Below, in pieces: positions 55,721-64,000 of a stretch of DNA of 64,000 nucleotides. Where the stretch lies: the NCBI RefSeq assembly GCF_040363165.1, contig NZ_BSRG01000005.1:110297-174296 (forward strand), written 5' to 3'. Below the pieces are notes generated by a model. The model made no database searches, was not told where the DNA came from, and saw nothing but the letters and a program-made list of their open reading frames with translations. This DNA comes from Thermus sp. LT1-2-5 (GTDB lineage: Bacteria; Deinococcota; Deinococci; Deinococcales; Thermaceae). Both the position numbers and the translations under genes were made by a program. How positions within the stretch are numbered: the stretch's first letter is position 1; each line of letters starts with the position of its first letter.

Positions 55721-56785
55721 CTAATCGTAAAGGTAAAGGCGGGGGAGGCGGCGGGAGAGGTGGACCGCCACCTCGTAGGGGATGGTGCCCCGGGCCTCGG
55801 CCCAGGCAAGGAGCCCCGTGGGGCCGAAGTCGGGGGAGAGAACCTCAAAGACCGCCTCGAGGCCCACGGGCCCGGGGAGGAGGACCGTGGTCTGGTCCAT
55901 GGAGATCCGCCCCGCCACGGGGCAGAGGGTCCCGTCCGGCCCCCGCACCCAGGCCACCGCCCCCCGGGGCAGGCCGTCGGCGTAGCCCACGGGCAGGGTG
56001 GCGAGCCACTCCCCCCCTCGGGCCACGTACTCCCCCCCGTAGCCCACCCGGTCCCCCGGCCTCAGGCGCTTCACCAGGGTGGGCCGGGCGAGGAGGCGGA
56101 GGATGGGCCTCAAGCCGAAGCCGGGGACGAGGCCGTAGAGGGCGAGCCCCACCCGCACGTTCTCCCCCCCGTGGAGGAGGAGGCCCATGGAGTTTTCCAG
56201 GTGGTAAAGGTAGCCCTCCCCTAACACCTTCCGCACCTCCTGGAAGCGGCGGCGCTGCACCTCCACGAAGGCGGCGTCCTCCCCCGCGGTGGCCAGGTGG
56301 CTGTAGACCCCCTCCACCCTGACCCCCAGGGCGGCCAGGGCCTCGAGGGCCGCCCGCGCCTCCTCCCAGGGGAAGCCCACCCGGTTCATCCCCGTGTCCA
56401 CCTTGAGGTGGGCCCGGGGCACGAGGCCAAGGGCCCGGGCCCGCCCCGCCAGGGCCTGGGCCGCCTCGAGGGTGGAGAGGGTGGGGGTAAGGCCCCACCT
56501 CAAGGCCTCCTCCGCCTCCAGGGGGTGAAGGCTTCCCAAGAGGAGGATCTCCCCCTCCACGCCCCCCTCCCTCAGGGCCCGCCCCTCCCCCACCGTGGCC
56601 ACCGCCACCCGCCGCGCCCCCTTCTGGAAGAGGAAGCGGGCCAAGGGCAGGGCCCCGTGGCCGTAGGCGTCCGCCTTGAGCACGGGGATCACCTCCCCCT
56701 GCGCCCGCGCCCGCAGGAGGTTCCAGTTGGCCCAAAGGGCTTTCAGGTCCACCTCTATCCAGGCCCGTTCCTCCACAAGGGCCAT
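55721..56785 (-). CDS. alr: alanine racemase
   Basis: A 354-residue PLP enzyme producing D-alanine for peptidoglycan. The PLP Lys lies in VIPVLKADAYGHGALPLAR near residue 35, the second catalytic residue Tyr in VGYGGEYVARGGEW near 248, and YLYHLENSMGLLLHG and ISMDQTTVLLPG are conserved. Length is normal. It starts 1 nt after the priA stop, giving a priA-alr-unknown operon. Confidence 0.96.
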   Translation of the reverse strand: MALVEERAWIEVDLKALWANWNLLRARAQGEVIPVLKADAYGHGALPLARFLFQKGARRVAVATVGEGRALREGGVEGEILLLGSLHPLEAEEALRWGLTPTLSTLEAAQALAGRARALGLVPRAHLKVDTGMNRVGFPWEEARAALEALAALGVRVEGVYSHLATAGEDAAFVEVQRRRFQEVRKVLGEGYLYHLENSMGLLLHGGENVRVGLALYGLVPGFGLRPILRLLARPTLVKRLRPGDRVGYGGEYVARGGEWLATLPVGYADGLPRGAVAWVRGPDGTLCPVAGRISMDQTTVLLPGPVGLEAVFEVLSPDFGPTGLLAWAEARGTIPYEVAVHLSRRLPRLYLYD

Positions 56786-56786
56786 G

Positions 56787-58904
56787 TTAGTCCTCCAAGA
56801 GCCCCACGAAGCGGTGGGGGTCGGGGTCCAGCTTAAAGCGGCGGCGGTCCAGGCGGGAAAGGAGCTCAGCGAGCCTCTCCGTGCTCCCCTTCAGGAGAAG
56901 GTGGTAGACGTAAAGCCCCTTCACCCGGGGCACGGGGGCTGGGGCGGGCCCCAGCACCTCCCCTTCCTGGGCCACCCCCTTTAGGGCCTCCAGGAGGCCG
57001 TAGGCCTCCGCCAAGGCCCGCTCCTCCTTGCGGTGGGCCACCTCCAGCTTCACCATGCGCACCTTAGGCGGGTAGTCCAAGGCCTCCCGCAGGGCCTTCT
57101 CCGTCCAGGGGAAGGCCTCCACGCTCCCCTCCTGGAGGGCCGCATGGGCGGGGTGGTCGGGGTAGTAGGTCTGCAGGGCAAGGAGGGGCCTCCGCCCGGG
57201 ACGGAGCTCGGTGAGGGCCCACAGGAGGCGGTGGTACCGCTCCGCCGCCCGGAAGTCCGCCTCCAGCAAGAACCCCTCGGCGTAGGGCAGGAGGACGAGG
57301 GCCAGCTCCGGGAGCACGGGGCCCCGCAGGACGGCCGTGGTCCCCACCACCACCCCGGGCGCCCCCTGCAGGAGGGGGGTGAGGTCGTCCCGGGCGTCCT
57401 TGGCGTAGCGGTAGACGGGAAGGCTCAACTTTTGCCGCAACACCTCCTGGAGCCACTCCAAACCCGGGCCCTTGGGCTCCAGGAGGGGAGAGCCGCACAC
57501 GGGGCAGAGGGCGGGGGGGGCCTCCTCGTGGCCGCACTGGTGGCAGAGGAGCCTCCCCTTCCCCCCCTTGTGGTAGCGCAAGGGCAAGGCGCAGTCGGGG
57601 CAGGTGGGCTTGTAGCCGCAGTCGGCGCAGAGGAGGAGGGCGCTATACCCCTTGCGGGCGGCGAGGACCAGGGCCTGCCGCCCCTTTTCCTCCACCTGTT
57701 TCAGGAGGGCCCAGGCCCGCCCCGTGAGGGGAAAGCCCTTTTCCCGCCTCAGGTCTAAAAGGAGAAGGCGCGGCTTGGGCACGGGAAAGGTGAGGCCAGG
57801 CCGCTCCAGGACCTCCACCGCGGGCACCAAGGAAAGGTAGGTGAGGGGCACCCCTAATAGCCTCGCCCGAAGCTCCGCCAAGGCGGGAACGAAGGCCCGG
57901 GTGCCGGAGGGCAGCTTGTAGCTTTCGCTCCCCTCCTCCACCACCACCAAGGAGGCGGGGGTGAAGGGGAGGAGGAGGCCGGGATAGGTGGCGAAGATGA
58001 CCCCGCCCGGCCTCCTAAAAAGCGCCTCCCGCTCCCAAAGGGGAAGCCCCCCGTGATAGGGCCGGGCCTCGGGGAAGTACTCCAAGAATTTCTCCAACAG
58101 GCTCACCTCGGGGAAGAGGACCAAATGGTCCCCCTCGGCCACAAGCCCCTTCAAGAGGCGCACCCGCTCCCCAAGCCGCCCCCCGTTCACCCGTCCGGGC
58201 CGCTCCGGCAGGAACAGGGGCGCCACGGGCTTCCCCTCCCGGGAGGGGGGCAGGGGAGGGCCGTAGCCCACGTACCCCTCCGCCACAAGCCGCTTCACCC
58301 GCCCCACCCCCACCCCCGCCGCCCGGGCCAGGGCGGCCAGGCTTTCCGCCTGGCGGAGGGCGTGAAGGGTCTGAAGGATGCGGTCCAGATCTGGGTCGGG
58401 GTGGGCCTCCTTAAGGGGCAGGAGGACCCTTTTCCCCTCCTTGAAGGCGAGCTCCTCCTCCAAAACCCCGGCCTCCCGTAGGGCGTCCAGAAGCTTGGGG
58501 TCGAACCCCTTGGCCTCCTGCCAGGTGGAGAGGGCCTCGAGGCCCTTGGGCAGAAGGCTTGGCTCCGCCCCCGGGTAGAGCCGCACCCTATGGCGCACCT
58601 CGGGGAAGGGGGGAAGGAGGTCGGCCAGGACCTGGCCCAGGGGGGCGAAGAGGTAGCGGGCGACCTCCTCCAGGAAGCGGATTTCCTCCGGGCGCAGGTA
58701 GGGGCCCTCGTCCAGGTAGGCGATGGCGTGGCGGAGGGCGTGGGAGGGCCTTCCCCCCTCCCCCACCACCACCCCAAGCCGCACCTCCCCCCGCCAGGGC
58801 ACCGCCACCCGCCGCCCCAAGGCCTCCTCCCCCTCGGCCCCCAGGGGGGGCAGGTAGCTCATGGGGGGGAGGGGAAGGGGCAGGGCCACCTGCAGGACCC
58901 GCAT
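56787..58904 (-). CDS. priA: primosomal protein PriA, helicase motifs lost
   Basis: A 705-residue PriA homologue for replication restart. The N-terminal DNA-binding part (about 1-110) and winged-helix region are recognisable, and the zinc module is complete with eight Cys (426, 429, 435, 438, 454, 457, 467, 470; CADCGYKPTCPDC, CHQCGHE, CPVCG). In the helicase domain, however, the Walker A is missing: GLVAEGDHLVLFPEVSLLEK stands where GVTGSGKTE is expected, and the DEEH box is VVEEGSESYK (321-330). It should thus be unable to hydrolyse ATP, as reported for Deinococcus radiodurans PriA. It may serve as a loading scaffold. alr follows. Confidence 0.93.
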   Translation of the reverse strand: MRVLQVALPLPLPPMSYLPPLGAEGEEALGRRVAVPWRGEVRLGVVVGEGGRPSHALRHAIAYLDEGPYLRPEEIRFLEEVARYLFAPLGQVLADLLPPFPEVRHRVRLYPGAEPSLLPKGLEALSTWQEAKGFDPKLLDALREAGVLEEELAFKEGKRVLLPLKEAHPDPDLDRILQTLHALRQAESLAALARAAGVGVGRVKRLVAEGYVGYGPPLPPSREGKPVAPLFLPERPGRVNGGRLGERVRLLKGLVAEGDHLVLFPEVSLLEKFLEYFPEARPYHGGLPLWEREALFRRPGGVIFATYPGLLLPFTPASLVVVEEGSESYKLPSGTRAFVPALAELRARLLGVPLTYLSLVPAVEVLERPGLTFPVPKPRLLLLDLRREKGFPLTGRAWALLKQVEEKGRQALVLAARKGYSALLLCADCGYKPTCPDCALPLRYHKGGKGRLLCHQCGHEEAPPALCPVCGSPLLEPKGPGLEWLQEVLRQKLSLPVYRYAKDARDDLTPLLQGAPGVVVGTTAVLRGPVLPELALVLLPYAEGFLLEADFRAAERYHRLLWALTELRPGRRPLLALQTYYPDHPAHAALQEGSVEAFPWTEKALREALDYPPKVRMVKLEVAHRKEERALAEAYGLLEALKGVAQEGEVLGPAPAPVPRVKGLYVYHLLLKGSTERLAELLSRLDRRRFKLDPDPHRFVGLLED

Positions 58905-58924
58905 ATGGGCCTAGCATAAGGGGG
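58905..58924. promoter_or_regulatory. 20-bp divergent promoter with overlapping -10 boxes, priA / MFS
   Basis: Plus-strand TAGCAT (58912-58917) is 7 nt before the MFS ATG; minus-strand TATGCT (58918 to 58913) is 8 nt before the priA ATG. Five base pairs are shared between the two boxes. Confidence 0.6.
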
Positions 58925-59974
58925 ATGCGCCTGGCCGTCCTCCTCTCCGGCGTGGCCCTTTACAGCGCCCTGTACGCCGTGGTCCCCCTCCTGCCCCTTC
59001 TGGAAAGGCTCCACCACGCCCCCCCGGGGGCGGCGGGGCCGGGCATGGGGCTTCCCCTCCTCCTCCTGGTCCTCCTCTCCCCCCTGGTGCCCCGCTTCCC
59101 CTGGCCGGCGGGGACCCTTTTGGGTGGGGGGCTTCTCCTGGTGGGCCTGGGTGGGGTCTTGGGGGCCGTGAGCCCAAGCCTTTCCCTCTGGACCCTCTCC
59201 CGCCTCCTCCAGGGGGTGGGGGCCGCCCTGGTGCCCGCCCTGGCCATCGCCCTGGTGCCCGTGCTCTACCCGCAGCGGGCCTTGGAGATGGCGGGGCTCT
59301 ACATGGCGGGCAACGTCCTTGGGGGAGGGTTGGGCCGGGTCCTGGCGGGGCTTTTGGCAGAGGGGCTTGGGGTGCGGGGGGCGCTATGCCTCCTCTCCCT
59401 CCCCGCTTTGCTCCTGGGGCTTGCGGTCCTCCGGGCCCCTGCCACCCTTCCCTCCTTGGGACAGCCCCGCTACGAGCTAAGGGCCCTCCCCCTCTACGCC
59501 GTGGGGGCCATCCTTCTCTTTCTTAACCTCTTCCTGGCCAACCTCCTCCCCTACCGCCTCCTGGAGTGGGGCTACGGCCCCGGGCAGGTGGGCCTGGTCT
59601 ACCTGGCCTACCTCTTCGGCATCCCGGGAAGCGCCCTCTCCGGCGTCCTGGCCCGGCGGCTTGGGGCGGTGGCCACCTTCCGCCTGGCCTTCGCCTTGGC
59701 CTTAGGGGGGATGGGGCTTCTGCTCCTGCCCCCGCCCCACCTGGTCCTGGGCTTCGTCCTCCTGATGGCCGCCCTCTTCACCGCCCAAAGCCTAGCCTCG
59801 GGGGCAGCGGGGCGAAGGGGGGCGGGGGTGAGCGGGACCTACGTGGCCAGCTTCTACCTGGGCGGGACCCTGGCGGGCCTCCTTTACCCCTTCTTCCTCC
59901 ACAGCTTCCCCCTGGCGGTGGGGGTGGGGATAGGCCTTGGGGTTTTGGCCTTCCTCCTCGCCCCGGTGCGCTAA
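58925..59974 (+). CDS. MFS transporter, compact
   Basis: A 349-residue protein with about eleven or twelve membrane segments; ATG 58925 follows TAGCAT by 7 nt, and the upstream frame to 58559 is antisense to priA. The usual loop 2-3 motif is shortened, with VPRFPWPAGTLLGG, while LLQGVGAALVPALAIALVPVLY and YMAGNVLGGGLGRVLAGLLA are typical for drug-efflux type MFS (QGxGAA and MAGNVxGGxxGR). The substrate is unknown. It converges with der. Confidence 0.85.
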   Translation: MRLAVLLSGVALYSALYAVVPLLPLLERLHHAPPGAAGPGMGLPLLLLVLLSPLVPRFPWPAGTLLGGGLLLVGLGGVLGAVSPSLSLWTLSRLLQGVGAALVPALAIALVPVLYPQRALEMAGLYMAGNVLGGGLGRVLAGLLAEGLGVRGALCLLSLPALLLGLAVLRAPATLPSLGQPRYELRALPLYAVGAILLFLNLFLANLLPYRLLEWGYGPGQVGLVYLAYLFGIPGSALSGVLARRLGAVATFRLAFALALGGMGLLLLPPPHLVLGFVLLMAALFTAQSLASGAAGRRGAGVSGTYVASFYLGGTLAGLLYPFFLHSFPLAVGVGIGLGVLAFLLAPVR

Positions 59975-59989
59975 ATCTAGGGGTTTACC

Positions 59990-61288
59990 TTAAACTTCTT
60001 CCCGCCGGCCGCGGAAGAGGAGGCGGAAGGGGATTTCCTTAAGCCCGAGGTCCTCGCCAATGCGGTTTTTTAGGTAGTTCTCGAAGGCGCGGGTGACGAA
60101 CTCGGGGTGGTTGACGAAAAAGACGAAGGTGGGGGGGGCGACTTCCGGTTGGGTGGCGTAGAGGATCTTCAGGGGCTTGCCCTTGAAGTTGGGCATTTGC
60201 ACCTTGGTGGTCCAGACGCTGACGAAGCGGTTGAGCTCCGCCGTGGGGATACGGGTGTGATTGCGTTCGTGAAGGCGCACCGCCTCGCGGAAGATCTTGT
60301 CCAGGTTCTGCCGGGTAAAGGCGGAGGTGAAGACCCGGGGCAGGTGCTCCAGGTGGGCGAGCTTTTCCTTGAGTTCCCGGCGCAGTTTGGGCGCTTCCTC
60401 CTTGGCCACCAGGTCCCACTTGGTGATGACCAGAAGGGTGGGTTTGCCCTTTTCCATGGCGTGGTTGGCCAGTTTGAGCTCCCGGTCCCCCACCTGGAAG
60501 GGGTCAATCACCAATAGGACCACATCCGCTTCCTCTATGGCCCGAAGGCTCCGCTTGATGGCGAGCTCCTCCACCAGGCTTTCCGGTCGCTTGCGGATGC
60601 CGGCGGTGTCCACCAGGAGGAAGCGGTGGCCGCCGAAGAAGAACTCCACGTCTATGGCGTCCCGGGTGGTGCCGGGCTCCTCGGAGACGATCACCCGCTC
60701 TTCCCCCAGGATGGCGTTAAGCAGGCTGCTCTTGCCGGCGTTGGGGCGGCCCACGATGGCCAAGCGGATGGCCGCCACCTCGGGCTCGGTGTCGATCTGC
60801 TTGACGGGGAGCCTTTGCCAAATGGCTTCCAAAAGGTCCTCCAGGCCCCGGGCGTGTTCGCTGGAGGTGGGGATGGGGTCGCCGAAGCCCAGGGCGTAAA
60901 GGGAGCCCAGGTAGGCCTCGTGCTTGGGGTCATCCACCTTGGTGGCCACCAGGATCACGGGCTTTCCCTTCTTGCGCAGGTATTCCGCCACCTCGTAGTC
61001 CGCTGGGGTTAGCTCGGCGCGGCCATCCACGGCGAAGAGGACCACCTCGGCGTCCTGGAGGGCTTTATCCACTTTTTCTTGGATCTTTTTCTCCCACCGA
61101 TCCCCCGACCAGAGCCCCCCGGTGTCCACCAGGAGAAAGCGTCCTTTTTCCGTTTCCACCACGCCCTCTTTGAGGTCGCGGGTGACCCCGGGCACATCGG
61201 CCACCACCGCGCTCCGCTTGCCCAGGAGGCGGTTGAAAAGGCTGGATTTGCCCACGTTGGGCCGGCCTACGATGACGACTTTGTGCAT
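59990..61288 (-). CDS. der: GTPase Der (EngA)
   Basis: A 432-residue tandem GTPase for 50S ribosome assembly. Domain 1 has VGRPNVGKSSLFNRLLG, DVPGVTRD, VDTGGLWSG and TKVD; domain 2 has VGRPNAGKSSLLNAILG, VDTAGIRKR and TKWD; a KH-like domain fills residues about 350-432 and ends FRLLFRGRREEV. Length is normal. The leader on the minus strand includes a GGGGTGGG / CCCACCCC hairpin (61306-61326). It is divergent from the PlsC-like gene. Confidence 0.97.
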   Translation of the reverse strand: MHKVVIVGRPNVGKSSLFNRLLGKRSAVVADVPGVTRDLKEGVVETEKGRFLLVDTGGLWSGDRWEKKIQEKVDKALQDAEVVLFAVDGRAELTPADYEVAEYLRKKGKPVILVATKVDDPKHEAYLGSLYALGFGDPIPTSSEHARGLEDLLEAIWQRLPVKQIDTEPEVAAIRLAIVGRPNAGKSSLLNAILGEERVIVSEEPGTTRDAIDVEFFFGGHRFLLVDTAGIRKRPESLVEELAIKRSLRAIEEADVVLLVIDPFQVGDRELKLANHAMEKGKPTLLVITKWDLVAKEEAPKLRRELKEKLAHLEHLPRVFTSAFTRQNLDKIFREAVRLHERNHTRIPTAELNRFVSVWTTKVQMPNFKGKPLKILYATQPEVAPPTFVFFVNHPEFVTRAFENYLKNRIGEDLGLKEIPFRLLFRGRREEV

Positions 61289-61305
61289 CTTTACCCCACA
61301 AAAGA

Positions 61306-61326
61306 GGGGTGGGAAGCCCCCACCCC
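61306..61326 (-). other. hairpin in the der leader
   Basis: GGGGTGGG and CCCACCCC pair with a 5-nt loop between der and the PlsC-like gene. It lies in the likely der 5' UTR, 18 nt before the start codon region. Confidence 0.35.
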
Positions 61327-61352
61327 GCCTTTTCCCAGTTTACCATAGGGGG

Positions 61353-61358
61353 TATACT
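61353..61358 (+). promoter_or_regulatory. -10 box of leaderless acyltransferase gene
   Basis: TATACT lies 7 nt before the ATG at 61366 (spacer TCTTGGG); no ribosome binding site. Confidence 0.6.
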
Positions 61359-61365
61359 TCTTGGG

Positions 61366-61926
61366 ATGCAAAGGTTAGCGGGTTGGGTACTCCGGCGGCT
61401 TGGGTGGCGCTACCACATGCCTCCGCCTCCAGAGGGGAGCTACGTGCTCATCGGGGCGCCGCACACCTCCAACTGGGACTTTTTTATAGGGATCCTGGCC
61501 CTTTGGGCCTTAGGGATCCGTGCCCGGTGGCTCGGTAAGAAGGAGCTCTTCCGCCCTCCCCTGGGGTGGCTTTTGCGGGTTCTGGGGGGTATGCCTGTGG
61601 ACCGCTCCAGGCGGAGCAACCTGGTGGACCAGGTGGCGGAGATCCTGAAGCGGGAGAAGCTGGCCGTCCTCATCACCCCTGAGGGCACCCGGGGGAAGGC
61701 CCCTTACTGGCGTACGGGGTTTTACTACATGGCCCTGAAGGCGGGGGTGCCCATTGCCCTGGGATACGCCGACTTCCGCCGGAAGGAGGTGGGCATCGGG
61801 GGGTATCTTTACCCCACGGGGGACTTGAGGCGGGATTTTGCGCAGATCCGCGGGTTTTACCAGGACAAGGTGGGCCTGAGACCGGAGAAGCAGGGGCCCA
61901 TCCGCATCCGGGAAGAGGCCGAATAA
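61366..61926 (+). CDS. PlsC-like 1-acyl-glycerol-3-phosphate acyltransferase family protein
   Basis: A 186-residue protein. The catalytic HxxxxD is in IGAPHTSNWDFFIG near residue 30, block II-like residues in WLGKKELFRPPLGWLLRVLGG, and block III in LITPEGTRGKAPYWRTG (EGTR). This compact family (glycerol acyltransferase, YihG/TTHA-like) includes lipid A or phospholipid acyltransferases; the substrate is unclear. One amphipathic or membrane helix at the N-terminus suggests membrane association. The ATG at 61366 fits a leaderless promoter; the frame upstream to 61309 is not supported. Confidence 0.9.
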   Translation: MQRLAGWVLRRLGWRYHMPPPPEGSYVLIGAPHTSNWDFFIGILALWALGIRARWLGKKELFRPPLGWLLRVLGGMPVDRSRRSNLVDQVAEILKREKLAVLITPEGTRGKAPYWRTGFYYMALKAGVPIALGYADFRRKEVGIGGYLYPTGDLRRDFAQIRGFYQDKVGLRPEKQGPIRIREEAE

Positions 61927-61933
61927 CTGGGAC

Positions 61934-61961
61934 TTGCTTTCTAGAGTAGTGGCTTTAGAAT
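61934..61961 (+). promoter_or_regulatory. promoter of DUF4870 gene (TTGCTT-N16-TAGAAT)
   Basis: TTGCTT (61934-61939) and TAGAAT (61956-61961) with 16 nt between; the ATG follows the -10 by 6 nt, so the mRNA should be leaderless. Confidence 0.55.
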
Positions 61962-61967
61962 GAGTGC

Positions 61968-62333
61968 ATGGAGCAACCCACCCCTTTTTCGGATACGGAG
62001 CGGACTTGGGCGGCGGTGGCTCACCTGGCACCTTTGGTAGGGTACTTCGTACTCATCGGCCAGATCCTGCTACCCCTGGCCATCCTCCTTTGGGGTCCTC
62101 GAACTGCCTTTGTGCAGGCCCACGCCAAGGAGGCTTTAAACGGCCAGATTAGCTACACCTTGTATGGTGTCGCCTTGGTTCTGCTAGCCATCACCGTGGT
62201 TGGCCTGATCTTGGCTGTACCCCTGGGCCTGGTGCTCGTGGGGGTGGCTTTATGGAACATGGTGCAGGGAGCCTTGGCGGCTGGACGAGGAGAGATGTAC
62301 CGCTATGCCCTCATTCTGCGGTTGGTGCCTTGA
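61968..62333 (+). CDS. DUF4870 (Tic20-like) membrane protein
   Basis: A 121-residue protein with three to four hydrophobic segments. ERTWAAVAHLAPLVGYF at the start, FVQAHAKEALNGQISY with the conserved HA-KEALN-FQ pattern and a terminal RYALILRLVP are typical of DUF4870. Its role is unknown. It differs from the neighbours by lower GC and more A/T-ended codons in part. The last 23 bp overlap the convergent acpS. Confidence 0.88.
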   Translation: MEQPTPFSDTERTWAAVAHLAPLVGYFVLIGQILLPLAILLWGPRTAFVQAHAKEALNGQISYTLYGVALVLLAITVVGLILAVPLGLVLVGVALWNMVQGALAAGRGEMYRYALILRLVP

Positions 62334-62688
62334 GTTCCAGGATGACCACCGCCAAGGCCATCCCCCGCTCGTGGCTCAGGGTGAGGTGGGCGCGGAGGCT
62401 TTCTTTCTGGAGCTTGGCCTCGAGCTCCGGGACGAACCGGAGCAGGGGCCGCCTTCCCTCTAGCCCCACCCAAACCGCTTTCCAGGAAAGGGGTTCCGGC
62501 CAACACTTCTGAAAGGCCTCCTTGGCTGCCAGGCGGGCGGCGAGGCTTGGGGCGGGGTCCCGGTGGGTAAGGGCGTAGGCCAGCTCTTCCTCGGTAAAAA
62601 GCCGCTTTAGGATCCTTTCCCCATGGCGTTCCAGGAGCTTGCGCACCCGCGCAATCTCCACCAGGTCAGCGCCCACCGCCCGGATCAC
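62311..62688 (-). CDS. acpS: holo-[acyl-carrier-protein] synthase
   Basis: A 125-residue enzyme attaching 4'-phosphopantetheine from CoA to ACP in fatty acid synthesis. VGADLVEIARVRKLLERHG has the metal-binding Asp, and LAARLAAKEAFQKCW the second metal ligand Glu with the conserved KEA. FTEEELAYAL is also typical. The start is GTG 62688, 6 nt after minus-strand TAGACT (62700 to 62695). It overlaps the DUF4870 gene end by 23 bp. Confidence 0.95.
   Translation of the reverse strand: MIRAVGADLVEIARVRKLLERHGERILKRLFTEEELAYALTHRDPAPSLAARLAAKEAFQKCWPEPLSWKAVWVGLEGRRPLLRFVPELEAKLQKESLRAHLTLSHERGMALAVVILELKAPTAE

Positions 62689-64000
<1,312 letters not shown>

Overview
The window is about 64 kb of GC-rich, very gene-dense chromosome from a member of the genus Thermus. 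Supporting this: a 1222-residue DnaE whose catalytic Asp463 and Asp465 carry Taq DnaE numbering; the fused heme O/heme A synthase and fused caa3 oxidase subunit I/III known from Thermus; manganese catalase, short HisG plus HisZ, TtuC-type E1, and a PriA that has lost its ATPase motifs. No gene-free stretch exceeds 300 bases. I saw no CRISPR array, phage or replication origin.

Layout. 1-2.5 kb: TRIC-type membrane protein (cut by the window edge), ispF, an HD phosphohydrolase, FUN14 protein, formyl-THF cyclo-ligase-like protein. 2.5-8.3 kb: dnaE, convergent with groS-groL, which has a consensus promoter and a CIRCE-like operator. 8.3-11.7 kb: MoxR ATPase / DUF58 / DUF4129 operon, with a frame break in the DUF58 gene and a tiny possible ORF in front. 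11.7-17.7 kb: SpoU methyltransferase, a GNAT/acyl-CoA-synthetase-like fusion without an ATP-grasp core, then pgi and pckA (gluconeogenesis). 17.8-23.0 kb: caa3 terminal oxidase and its heme A maturation. 23.1-31.6 kb: unknown DAHHD protein, tRNA-Lys and tRNA-Arg facing a shared terminator, RDD protein, SppA, rRNA m5C methyltransferase, citrate synthase, TtuC, acyltransferase, Era, DprA. 31.6-34.6 kb: Mn catalase divergent from OxyR, then ilvE. 34.5-38.0 kb (minus): operon dcd-ppiase-hisZ-hisG-trmH. 38.0-47.2 kb: dockerin-bearing lipoprotein, macro-domain protein, degenerate SDR plus nrdR, a TRAP transporter, MFS, Usp, folP-folB. 47.4-55.4 kb: tRNA-Ile, cobalamin adenosyltransferase, an ABC/SPFH/ribbon-helix-helix/PH/CPBP membrane operon, rapZ-yvcK and an anchored surface protein. 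55.4-64 kb: priA-alr, MFS, der, PlsC-like acyltransferase, DUF4870, acpS, and an rsmF gene whose 3' end is interrupted by an IS1634-like element running off the window.

Gene expression signals are unusually uniform. Many start codons sit 6-8 nt after a TAnnnT -10 box with no ribosome binding site, the arrangement expected for leaderless mRNAs in Deinococcus-Thermus. Several divergent gene pairs are separated by only 16-37 bp and have overlapping -10 boxes. Operons with leaders (groSL, citrate synthase, TRAP, catalase) instead show -35/-10 promoters or clear Shine-Dalgarno sequences.
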